DNA from: Rhodosporidiobolus odoratus
Taxonomy: Eukaryota > Basidiomycota > Microbotryomycetes > Sporidiobolales > Sporidiobolaceae
NCBI GenBank assembly: GCA_034387635.1
Contig: JAOANU010000022.1
Span: forward strand, 62,001 to 126,000
Direction: 5' to 3'
DNA: 64,000 nucleotides
Within the stretch, counting starts at the first letter, position 1. Each line of letters opens with the position of its first letter. This document shows, piece after piece, positions 11,801-22,100 of this stretch. The translations under genes and the position numbers were made by a program. The notes beneath the pieces were generated by a model. It was not told the DNA's origin. It made no database searches and saw only the letters and a list, made by a program, of their open reading frames with translations.

Positions 11801-14800
11801 GAAATTCTCGTTCTCATTGACACCGCGAAGATTGCGCGAGTATGCCTCGACGTCCATGCGTTTCTGTAGTAGCGGCACATAAGGGTTGTCAGTGTTGGCG
11901 GTCTCCATCTTCAGAGCAGAGTTAGCGAGGTGCGCACCTGAACAACGGGATTGTGCTGGTCGGTGTTCAGCATGATGACGGAGTAAGCAAGAACGTAAGT
12001 GGCATCCTGCGACTTGATTTCGGCTATCGCGAGTAATCCGTCAGCTCGCGGTACTAATGAGATGGAACGAGAATGAGGTAACGACGGACTTGGACCAGTC
12101 GCAAAGTAGACTTCCGCAAACGTCTCCGTAATCCTCGCGATTTGCTGTGCTTCTCCCGGAAGTCGGAACGCCTCGAGCAGTTCACGCATGGCATCACAGA
12201 TGATCTTCTGCAGAGGTTGTAATGGTAGAATGGAAGACATGGGTGAGCACCAATAAGCAGAGGGACGCGAATTTGGTAGAAGGAAACGCACGCCTTTGAA
12301 ATCAATCAGCTGCATGAACGCTCTGAGCGTCTCCACCTGTTCCGGCCTCGAGATGAAGTCTCCAAGCACTCGTTTATCTAGCTTGGGTGCCGTCCTGAAA
12401 TACCTCGCGAGCGATTCCGCCTTCGACACGGGTGGTTGCTCGTAGTAGATCAAGCCGTGTTCCTCAAGGAGTTTGAGGCCGACTTTCGGTTTGAGGTTGA
12501 ACGCTGAGGCGCCTGAGAGAAGGAGGCGTTTGGAGGATTTCGAGGCGATGACCGGGGCTGGGTCGAAGGACGCGGCAGAAGTGGGCGAGTCGGGCTGCAA
12601 AGAGGACAATCACGCCAAAGTGTCAGGGAGGCGAGGAGAGTGTGGCGAGGCGCGAGGGCGCCAAGTAGAATAGGCATACCTCGTCGAGTCTTGCCGCCAT
12701 GTGCTGCATCAATTCGAGAATCGTGTCCAAGCACATGAGCTGCGAGCTGTCTTGGTGTGAATGCTGTTGCGGGGCATACGGGTTGAGGGCAGTTTGCGTT
12801 GACGAGTCCTTCGGGAAGACACCCTGTAAAACGAAGACAACGTGAGCTGATGGATCGGACAACGTAACCAAGGAAGGGAACGAAGGCTCGACCCACGCGC
12901 GACAAGAACTTGATCAACCGCTCGAACACATCTTCACCCTCGACGGCACAGTCATAATTGACCCATAAGTCAACCATCGTAAACCTCCCCCTCGCATAAT
13001 GCCCAAGCAACTCGAGCATCAACTCCCTAGTCTCCTTGTCCCCTCCGCGTTCCCGGTCGCGCTCTCGCCCATTGACGCTTGATCCCAGACTCGCAGGGGT
13101 GCCCGGCCTACCTAGCATCCCAGGCTCTTCTTCTGGTCCTTCGCCTGCTGCCCAGGTGCTGCGGTCAAGCTGAGATTCGACTTCGGCTTTGGTCTTCCCG
13201 CCGGGGATGGCGCCGGCTGCGGCAGACGAAGGAGGGAGAATGAGCCGGTCGAGCAGGAAGGAGAGGAAGAGTTCTTGCTGCAGCTTAAGGTAGGGTCGGA
13301 GGGTGCTGAAGATGTTGGTAATGACGCGGAGAGAGTGCGAAAGTAGAAGAGGATGGTCGGAACGTGCGAGCTGTTCACGAGATTGTTGCGTAAGGTTGAT
13401 AGAGCTCGACATCGTATGGGGGTGGGGGGACAGCGAAAGTGAAGCGTACCTGGAACAAGTGTTTGCAGAGGTGATCTGCGACCATGCTCCGCAAAATGGG
13501 GAATCTGGCCATGCTCTTTCCCCCGACCTCGAAAGCGATGTTCAGCAGACCGAGTGCCATCAGGCGCATACTATCGGTGTGTTGCTGATCATGCGGGTTA
13601 AGCAGTGAGATAAGGACGCGAAGAAGTTCTTGGATGGATGCTAGGCCGAAAGGATCGACGGGAGCGGCAGACATGTCGTCGGCTGCGACGACACGAAAGT
13701 ACGAGGTCAATGAAGAAGTTGCCGGCATGCAGCGTTGAACATGCGCACCATCGGCCGACACCGGCTGCTCCTTCTTCTCGTCGCTCCCAGCCATCTCAGC
13801 ATTCAGCCCTTTCCTGCCTTCGTCCAGTCCAGCTGCAGGGACTCTCCCACTTCTCGGGTCTGGCGCTGCGACCTTGACTCCACCTTGCGGATCTTCGGCC
13901 ATCTCGCTCAGCGAGACAGAAGATGCCATGGAATGCGAGGCGGCGAGAGAATCGTCTTCGGAAGGGAGGTGGCGAAGACGAGAGAAGACGGCGGCGACCA
14001 TAGCTTGCATCGTCCGCTCGGCGGATCGTCGAAGCATCTCTGCAAGGGAAACGGGATCATCAACAGAAAGAAGCATGCGACGCGAAAAACGGGACGAACC
14101 GCTCAACCTCATCTGGCAGCACATGCTTAGGCCTGTCTCCATCATTTCACACACGCTCTCGTCGCTGAGCACGCCGCTGAGCTTGCCCGTCAACGCATTC
14201 CGCAGCAGGTCGAGGATCTTCAGCAGCACGACCTCGTCGCTGACGCTGTCGCTCGCTTCGAACTTGCAGTGCGTACCAGCCGCCGAGAGCTGTGTCATAG
14301 CCAGCGAAATGTTGGGCGAGGAGGCGGAAAGGATGGAGTAGGTGAGAAACTTGTCGAGGCTGGAAAGGGCAGTTGCGGTGATGGGGCCACTCGTTTCGGG
14401 TGAGCGAATCACCTCGAGGAAAGGGTGTAGTAGGGCGAGGGCGTCAATAGGAGTCGATTCTGGACACGTCGACTAGTTTAGTTCGCTCTGGACAGTAATC
14501 AGCGTGAGAGGAGCTGATTTACCATTTGATTCCCTCAATCTCATTTTGAGCAGCATGAAATTCCCAATCAAGCTCGGGGTCTCCTGCGCGCCACGATGTC
14601 CCCTGAGCCCGCCTTCATCCTTCCTGAAGAGGCCTGCATGTGTAGAGCTGCTGCCTGATCCGCCTACACCGTTGAACGTCGAAGAAGAAGAGGAAGTCGA
14701 GGAAGAGCGGTAGGGCATTGCGGCGAAACTCTGGGCTTGGTGTGCCCATCGTTGGTTCTTGCGCATGGCAGACGTGACTGCCAGGATCTCCGCATGGATG

Positions 14801-14918
14801 ACATTGGCGACCTGGTTTGAAGAGCGAAGTGGGGTCAGCGTCCCGACAACGAGGAAGGACAGAATGGACGTACGGGCACTTCCACGCTGAAAGTTGGCAT
14901 CTCATCCGCCAAAGTCAT
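8808..14918 (-). CDS. GEA2: GEA1/GEA2/GBF1-type ARF guanine nucleotide exchange factor (Sec7 domain)
   Basis: Large BFA-sensitive ARF-GEFs activate Arf1 on Golgi membranes to recruit COPI. The gene starts at 14918 (MTLADEMPTFSVEVP, then a GTACGT donor) and ends at TAG 8810-8808, interrupted by many short introns. The N-terminal DCB/HUS region is visible (NVIHAEILAVTSAMRKNQRW; ARFPILRSMVADHLCKHLFQ; SLRVITNIFSTLRPYLKLQQ). The Sec7 domain lies at about 11.9-12.5 kb: LLEEHGLIYYEQPP, FISRPEQVETLRAFMQLIDF, LEAFRLPGEAQQIARITETF (holding the catalytic glutamate) and VLAYSVIMLNTDQHNP. Helical HDS repeats follow at 9.2-11.6 kb, and the Pro/Gln-rich C-terminal tail ends PPSSQAIVDIGL. The FRLPGEAQQI form is typical of the GBF1/Gea rather than the BIG/Sec7 branch. 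Exact internal exon borders were not all worked out. Confidence 0.9.
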
Positions 14919-15240
14919 TGCTCCTCTAGATGCTGAGATTGTCAAGATTGGTGAATCCATCTGCTGGACGTGGAGCGCGAAGCGAGATGTCGTCGACCAC
15001 GCGCGTTGGGTTCAAGGCTGACCTGATCGTAGTATATGCGTACTCCCGACGACGTCCGAGAGGTTTTAAGCTATCTTAGCCAAGAGCAGTGGCAGGAGAG
15101 TAACTAACGACTTGCTCTCATCTATAAATTGACTGTTACAATGTCGCGTCTGCCGCTTGATCCAGCGTCTACGGCGCCGCACGACTCGTAGACCGGAATA
15201 TTAGCTTGTAGACTTCGACCGAGCATCGTCCGCGTGCTCA
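14919..15240. promoter_or_regulatory. Divergent promoter region between the GEA-type gene and GPI2
   Basis: About 320 bases lie between two start codons pointing away from each other. A TATAAA-like string sits at 15122-15128. No other motif is clear. Confidence 0.4.
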
Positions 15241-16373
15241 ATGTCGAGAGATCTGTCAAGTCGTCCTCCTCGTTCAATCGACGCGAGTACGTCTCATCCA
15301 GCTCATAGATTCGTCCCGGCTTACCTCCTTCGTCTACAGCGACCACTTATCGGTCGGCCGAAGGTGTCCCGGCGTTCCGCAAGATCCTCTACGCTCGTCA
15401 GCCCTACCCGACCAACCATGTCGATGCCTCTTTTCTGGCCGACCTCAAGCGTAATGGCGCGTTCTTCCCTCCTCTTGTTTGCTCCGTACATCCCCTCACG
15501 TTTATTTCTGCGGCAGCCAACGTCCACCCCGCCGCATTACCTCCGCTTCTGCGCCAGACGATACCGATAACTCAGCACCTCTCCTCAATACTCTGCTTCA
15601 TCATCGTCTTTGTGCACCTGTCCCTCGGGTCCCTTTCTTCAACCAGTCTCCTCTTTGGCTCTCTGGTCTTCGCCGTTCTGCTGCGCCTCTGGGCCGGCTT
15701 GACCGGTGAAGCCTGGATTAGCGGCGGCGGATTGAGGGGCATCGTCCCTCTCGCAGCGCTGTACCTTCTCAGCCCAGCACTCAAGACCCTTACTAGAGCT
15801 ACTACGAGCGACAGTATTTGGGCTCTCAGCGGCTTTCTCTTCGCTCTGAACCTTCTCCTAGCCGACTATCGCTCCATTCCTCCTCCAGCACCTCCTTCCG
15901 CCTCATCACTGGGCGTTTCCCTCAGCTCCCTATTCCGCCGCACTTGCGCTTCCAGGACGCCTAAGCATGGAGCTATGGCGCGCCGCTTCCCCCTCCCCAG
16001 CACCATCTCCCTCACCGCCGCCCTCTCCTCCTCTACAGTCCTCGCTTCCCGCCTCACCTCCAACACCTCCGTCTTCTCCCTCCTCCTCTTCTCCCTCCTG
16101 TGGTTCGGCGCCTTCCCTCTTCTTCGCTCTTCTCTCCCCCTTCGCCCTACCCTGTTCCTGACTTGGGCCCTGGCCTCCGCCGCTCTTGTCGGACTCAGGG
16201 GTCTGGACGCGCCGGGCCCGACTGTGATGGCTGCAGTAGGGTTGTTTGGTACGAGCGTGGCCGCGCCGGCGCTGAGAGGGTGGTTGGCGGTTAGGTACAA
16301 AGATAGGTTGAGTGGGCCGTGGGATGTGGTAAGGCCGAAAGTGGGGAGGGAAGGGGAGGGAAGGATCGAATGA
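15241..16373 (+). CDS. GPI2: GPI2/PIG-C, subunit of the GPI N-acetylglucosaminyltransferase
   Basis: GPI2 is a membrane subunit of the ER complex that transfers GlcNAc to phosphatidylinositol, the first step of GPI-anchor synthesis. Three exons (15241-15286, 15340-15450, 15517-16373) join in phase to give 337 residues. The conserved N-terminal block is present (RKILYARQPYPTNHVDASFL, followed by ADLKPNVHP). It is followed by several hydrophobic segments (SSILCFIIVFVHLSLGSLSS, TSLLFGSLVFAVLLRLWAGL), the LSPALKTLTRATTSDSIWAL motif and the C-terminal KDRLSGPWDVVRPK, which corresponds to the GPWD block of PIG-C. The start is the first ATG with a usable donor after it. The last 83 bases overlap the antisense frame of the next gene. 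Confidence 0.9.
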
Positions 16374-17967
16374 GGCGACTTCCCTGTCGGCCGACAGAAG
16401 GGGACAAGGAAGCTGATCGCCTCGACTTGAGCGAATCGTAAGCTGAGGCAACCTGAACAATCTTCTTGAAGCCCATCCTAACCGGCGTCCCAAACGCCGC
16501 CGATTGGGCAGCTTGGACCTGTAAGATAAAGTCCTTAGCGCCCGGGTTATCACAAGGCAGGGCATAGGCTATTCGAGGTAGCGCAAGAGGCAAAAGGAGC
16601 TTGTCTTCCGGGATACAAGCTAGGAGTGTCGAGGCGAGCGTATTGACGGTGTTTTTCTTGCCAACATTGGTATCTGGGATACGATACCACCGCTTTGCTA
16701 CAACAGCGACTCCGGCTACAGATCGTATGGAACGAGGGGATAGGTATACTAGAGAGAAATGACGAAACATAGTCAGCGTACACCCCTGCGAACCTGCAAA
16801 GACACCCAGACAAGAAGAGCGTACCTCGTCGAAAACCTCGGTATTGGCGTTCCACCTCAAGCAATACTTCTGTTCACGGTCAAGGTGGCACTCATACGTC
16901 CGCAACGCTTGACACGGCCCGTATACGAGAAAGTCGTCCAGTATTTCGTCGATCGGACAGCAGAAATCGAAGGTGAGGGTTTGGAGAGAAGAGGGGAGAC
17001 TGAAGAGGAAGTACTGAAAAGGCTCGACGTTGTGGAAGGTGCTGGAAATTCCCATCCGGCTTGAATCGCGCAGTGCAAGGTGGAGGAGTGAAGGGTGGTA
17101 CGAGAGGCATGCAGTAAGAAGGGGGAGAAACGGGGCGAGAGAGTCGCGTCCGTGGGTAACGTCGAGGGAGCGAAGCGAGGTGAACTCGGATGAGCTGATC
17201 CAGCGAAGCCATCCATCGTGCCTTGTATCCCGGGAGAACGCGAAGTCTTCGAGAAAAGCGGGATCCACGATTTGGCTCAGTGCATGCCTGGGCACGCCGG
17301 GTCCAAGAACGTCGTCTGGCAAGCCATGTTCCTCGGTGTCAACGGCGAGCCGGCGCAGGCGTAGGCAGCCAAGCGCTGGAGGACTCATGGCAGCGTCAAC
17401 GTTGCTGAGATGGATTTGAAGGGAAGCCAAGGCAGGCATAGTCGGGAGCAGGTGGAGGAGATGAGACTCGTCGAAGTCTCGGGTTGACCCGGGATACCAC
17501 AGCGCACCAGCGAAGTGAAACGATGTGATGTATGGGCGAGAAGGGGAGAGCGAGATCGCTGTGGTGAGGGAGTGAAGGTGCTCCGGCCTGGGGTTGACGA
17601 GTTTGACGGCTGTGATGGCGGTGGAAGCGACGAGTAGAGCCCTGAATACTTGCTCTCCTGCGCATTCCATATCCTCCGTACCCGCCTCAGAGACGACTCC
17701 CTCCCACCGCAGCGACCGGACCAATCCGAGTAGGCGTTTGCGCTCCACCTCGCTGGCCTTCAATACCCTTTCAGCGCTGCTGGGCAAAGCGAGCTGGCAC
17801 CACAACGCCACCTGCCCTACGTCCCGCAAGTCGCGCGAGACGAGGGAGACGGCTTTCGCTGCTCGCCGCTCCGCCTTCGTTCGCCCACTCCCGACAGCGA
17901 CTTGCGCGATGAGGCGAATGAGGTCTGAGGGAAGGACCGTAGGGAACAGTGGACCTGCAGGCGACAT
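16291..17967 (-). CDS. F-box-like protein, unclassified
   Basis: An unbroken frame of 558 codons starts at an ATG (17967). The first 60 residues resemble a fungal F-box segment: FPTVLPSDLIRLIAQVAVGS followed by AVSLVSRDLRDVGQVALWCQ, the usual pattern of a Leu-Pro start, a basic loop and an aromatic end. The rest is Leu-rich and could form irregular leucine-rich repeats (LASLQIHLSNVDAAMSPPAL, CLRLRRLAVDTEEHGL, TSLRSLDVTHGRDSLAPFLP), as in basidiomycete F-box/LRR expansions. Such proteins recruit targets to SCF ubiquitin ligases; the target here is unknown. The last 50 or so residues (SLSPSVGRQGSRL onward) are low-complexity and overlap the GPI2 3' end, so the true C-terminus may be earlier. 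Confidence 0.65.
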   Translation of the reverse strand: MSPAGPLFPTVLPSDLIRLIAQVAVGSGRTKAERRAAKAVSLVSRDLRDVGQVALWCQLALPSSAERVLKASEVERKRLLGLVRSLRWEGVVSEAGTEDMECAGEQVFRALLVASTAITAVKLVNPRPEHLHSLTTAISLSPSRPYITSFHFAGALWYPGSTRDFDESHLLHLLPTMPALASLQIHLSNVDAAMSPPALGCLRLRRLAVDTEEHGLPDDVLGPGVPRHALSQIVDPAFLEDFAFSRDTRHDGWLRWISSSEFTSLRSLDVTHGRDSLAPFLPLLTACLSYHPSLLHLALRDSSRMGISSTFHNVEPFQYFLFSLPSSLQTLTFDFCCPIDEILDDFLVYGPCQALRTYECHLDREQKYCLRWNANTEVFDEVRSSCLGVFAGSQGCTLTMFRHFSLVYLSPRSIRSVAGVAVVAKRWYRIPDTNVGKKNTVNTLASTLLACIPEDKLLLPLALPRIAYALPCDNPGAKDFILQVQAAQSAAFGTPVRMGFKKIVQVASAYDSLKSRRSASLSPSVGRQGSRLIRSFPPLPSPLSALPHPTAHSTYLCT

Positions 17968-18140
17968 GGGCGACTTGAACGTCCGGTAACCGCTTGTTGC
18001 GATGAGGGCGGTCGGAGGGCGGGTTGAGAGGGCGCCGAGAGAATATTGGGGGCGAGGTGGCGGGGGCCAAATATCGTCAACTCGTTGTGAACCACTCCTT
18101 CAGCCCGACAGCCAACTCTAACCTGCTCCACCACTATCCT

Positions 18141-18839
18141 ATGCCACAAGACATCCGTCAAGAAGAAAGAGTTGAGCATCTCTCCCCCGGTATGTAACAG
18201 ACCTCCCGTTCAAGCGCACAGGTTACTGATAATTTATACACAGCACTTGCAAATACCCTGCTGGCTGCGCTGAAAAGTGCGCCAGGGGGCGGCTCGCAAT
18301 ATGTGGGACAAGCCAACCGTAACGACGCGGCTCATCCAACTTGTGAGTGACTTCCTTATGTTGGTTGCAACTTCCAAGCTGATCTTCCTCACTCCCTGTT
18401 GGATAGACATCAATGGTCTCTTCAAGACCAATGCGGCTATTCTGGATCAGCATGAGCCTGGCTGGACAGCTGCCTACCACAGCATTGTCTGTTCGCACAA
18501 GGTCAAGGCCGAGGATCATCTCAGCAAAGCTCAGTACCAAAAAGTGCATGAAGCTGAACTCTGGGTAGGCCATCTTACAGACTATCGCCACTTTGTGCGC
18601 AGGAACAGTGACTGACCAAAACTGCTGCACAATGTGAACAGGACGTTGTGTGGCATCGCAACTCGGCAGATTATGTTGACCCTGCGTATAACCTACATGG
18701 TCAGGCACTGCCCAAACGCGTGCCGGAGCGAAATCGTGATCCTTCTGCACAACACCAGCAGCAGGTGCTTGAGCGCAGTGCATGCTGGGGCCAGCGACGT
18801 CGACCAGTAGGGAGGCCGCGGAACCAGCGAGGATGGTAG
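18141..18839 (+). pseudogene. Unrecognised spliced gene, 3' exon split by the retrotransposon
   Basis: Exons 18141-18189, 18244-18342, 18407-18564 and 18642-18782 join perfectly in phase (MPQDIRQEERVEHLSP; ALANTLLAALKSAPGG; AAYHSIVCSHKVKAEDHLSK; DVVWHRNSADYVDPAYNLHG). After codon GCA at 18780-18782 the frame enters the LTR, adds 18 foreign codons and stops at TAG 18837-18839. The original frame resumes exactly after the second target-site copy at 25955 and ends at TGA 26026. Without the element the gene would encode about 172 residues, so the insertion removes the last 23 residues. The protein is hydrophilic and Gln/His-rich near the end, with no motif I recognise. Whether the truncated product still works is unknown. 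Confidence 0.7.
18778..18782. repeat. Target-site duplication, left copy (GTGCA)
   Basis: Five bases GTGCA directly precede the left LTR and are repeated directly after the right LTR at 25950-25954. This is the size expected for a Ty3/Gypsy integrase. Confidence 0.95.
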
Positions 18840-19123
18840 CTTTGCTTGAGTAGCGGGGAGCGAGGGCAAAGGTAACAGTGAAGAAACCTTTATTGCTGAA
18901 CGCTAAAGAAGAAGAAGAAAGCAGATCCGCTACGGAAGCATCGATCCATCACTCAACATTCCTCCTCACAATCCACCATGACCGACGACGGTAGAGTAGG
19001 GGGTGTTATCTGTACACGTAGATAGACAGTACAGGGTTCTGAGAGGAATGTAGGAGCGAGGGAGCGAGGAAAAGGAACTTAAGATATCGGGGGGTAATAT
19101 ATTATAGATAGCGAATGCTAGCA
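18783..19123 (-). repeat. LTR, left copy (3' LTR of the element)
   Basis: This 341-bp copy runs from TGCTGGGGCC to ATGCTAGCA on the plus strand and matches the copy at 25609-25949. On the element strand it contains a TATA-like string near LTR position 17-28 and an AATAAA polyadenylation-like signal. Confidence 0.97.
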
Positions 19124-22100
19124 CCCACCCCCCCAGAAGACGAAGCCACCGGATTCGTAAGAGAGAAAAGGAAGGCGCCAACCCGCCAACGGGCACCGCG
19201 AATGGGAGAGTGACCATCCTTGGCCGCCGCCAAGGCCGCTTCGCGGGCGAGGAAAGCGTTTAAGGCGTCCGGCGCCGTCTCCCGGAGCTCTGCCTCCGGC
19301 CGCCACTGGTCGTCCGCCTCACCATACCCAAAGTAACGAACCTTAAACACCCGCTTCTTCCGCACCGTTTTCACGGACACCAACTTCTCGACCTCCCATT
19401 TGGCGTCGGCACCGTCGACAGCCGGAATGACGGGGGCTGGTTCGGCGAGAGCACGAGAGGGAAAGCGGAGATCGTCGTTCGGGAAGTGTGGACGGAGTTT
19501 AGATGCGTGAATACGGGGGTGAAGGCGGAGGTGAGGAGGGAAGGCGATATCATAGGTAGATTTGGCGGGGTCGGACGCGATGATAGGGAAAGGACCCACA
19601 TAGCGGGGAAGGAATTTATGGGATATAGAAGAGGGGAATCGCATGCCGGAGGTGGAGACGTAGGCCTTGGATCCAACGACGAAGAGCGGCGAGTCTTGGC
19701 GGCGTGATTTGTTGGATTGGTGGACCATGTCGACTCGCGCGGCGATGATGCCGTCCGTCGCCCGCAGCCAATCCAAACGAGCACGCTCGCCACGCCCATC
19801 AGCCGCTAGGTGACCCGAGGATACCCAGGAATCGACCGGCCACGCCGACGGCAGGAACCCGTAAACGACTTCGAACGGTGAAAGGGACGTAGCGGCGGCG
19901 GGAGCGCTGTTCAAGGCGAACTCCACCGTTGTCACCTTCTCCGCCCAATCGTCCGGCGCGCCATCGCATAAGACACGCAAAACCGTTCCCACCGACTTAT
20001 TCGTGACTTCGCTCCGGCCATCAGTTTGAGGATGCGACGACGACGACATCTTGAGCGAGACGCCGCACTTCTTGTGGAGGGATTGCCAGAAGGTGGAGGT
20101 GAACTTAGGGTCGCGGTCGGAGACAATGGCGAGCTGGGTACCAAAACGTCGGTAGATGTTGTCGAAGAGCGTGGAGGCGACATCTTCGGCGGTAGCGGTC
20201 GATGGCAATGGCATGAGGACCACCATCTTACTCAGAAGGCAAGTGGCCGTCAGTATCGAGTCTACCAACCTTCCTTGATAGAGGGAAGGAGGAAGGCCGA
20301 CAACGAAGTCGATACCAATGGACGACCATGGGCGAGATGGCGAGTCGAGCGGGTGCAGCAACCCGTAAGGTTTAGCTGGAAGCGCCTTCGCTCGACAGCA
20401 CCGCTCGCAGGACGCGCAGTAATCCATCACATCTTTGTGCATAGTGGACCACCAGAAGGATCGGCAAATCCATCCCAGCGTTTTAGCCGCGCCTTGGTGA
20501 CCCACGGTATCATGACCGAGACAGACCACCGTCTCCACAAACGTGGTTGTCAGCCCGTCGGAATCCAGCACGGACTGGTTGCGAGGAACGACCAACCGCC
20601 AGCCGTCGCCCTCCTCCAGAAAGAGAAGGCCGTCCTGAACCGCAAAGGCCGGGAAGGCTTCCGGCGACGCCAAGACCTTCTTCGCCAGCGCATCCTCGGA
20701 AAGCGCCATTGGCGCTGCGTCGAGGAAGAACTGAGGAAGAGAGCTGATCAGTGACGTTAGACCGGAACCGGAACCCGCCGTGAGAGGAGAAAGGAATATG
20801 GACTTCCCAGCGGAATGTGTCGTTGCGGCCGCGACGACCGCTGCAATTGCCATCATCGCCCGCTTAGACGGCTCGTCCGGGAAAGGCACATCGTCATCTG
20901 GGGCAGGTGTAGGCTCGCGAGCTTCGCGCAACGACAAGGAGCCTTCGACCTGCATCAATTCGGCCAATCGCGAAAGCGAATCCGCCAGCACGTTCTTTTT
21001 GCCGGGAATGAATTCCCAGTCAAAGTCGAACTGCGACAATGTTTCCCACAAGCGAACATGCCGCCGAGATTGCTTCGGCGGCTGAGTATGATAGGTCTTC
21101 AGCGGCTCATGGTCACAGACCACTGTGAACCGCCACCCGATCAGGTGGTCACGGAACTTGAGACAGCAGTCAAGGACCGCCAGAAGCTCTTGATCCGTTG
21201 TAGTATAGTTCAACTGCGCAGAGTTAAACTTGGATGAGTGGAATCGGAAAGGCCGTGCAGTTTCCCGCGACACGCCTTGCCCGATCCACCCACCCGCCCC
21301 AACCATGGACGCATCGGTGAAGAGAAACAAACGCTCCTCTCCAGACTCCAATTTGTCCAAGTCCAGCGGGCTTAACTTCAACGGGATCAGATTCTTCAAC
21401 GCCTCGAAAGCCGCTTGGCACGCGGGCGACCAGTCCCAATTGACGCTGCCTGTTAATCTCGTGAGAGGCGAAGCCAACTCGTTGAGATGAGGCAAGTGCT
21501 CACTCTTCCATTGCATCACACCCATGAACCTGAGGATGTCTCGAGGATTGCGAGGTGTCGGCCAATCCTGAATAGCTTGCCAGCGCTTCGGATCGACTTC
21601 TATCCCTTCATCCGAGACAACCGACCCCAGAGCCTCCAGTCTCGTAGACATCAACTCCACCTTGTCCTTAGCAAGATAGAACTTGTAGTGACGAAGGGTA
21701 GAGAAGATGATCTCCAAGTACCGGAGGTGAGCGCGACGAGTGTGAGAGTACACGAACACGTCATCGTAGAAGCAGTCCAGGAAACGACCGATAGCGTGGG
21801 AGAACATCATGTAGCACACCCGATGCATCGTATCGGGAGCGTTGCAATTGCCCTGTTGCATGACCCGCGACACGAAAGTCCCGTTTTTCGTCACGAAACC
21901 CGACCGGTTGACCGACTCAAGATTGAGTCGAATCTGCTCATAAGCCTTCTTAAAATCAAGCTTGGAGCGAACCGGGTGCGCAGCAAAGTTTGCGCGAACC
22001 TGCCTCATATCCGGAATCGGGGAGGCGGTTCGCACGGTGTTTGCGTTGCGAGGCTTAAGGTTAATGAGAAAACGGGCTTGCGAGGGATCATGCTTAGGTA

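Noticed and set aside
15866..16565. Long minus-strand frames over GPI2
   Set aside because: They are shadows of the GC-rich GPI2 coding strand, made of Arg/Gly/Glu repeats.
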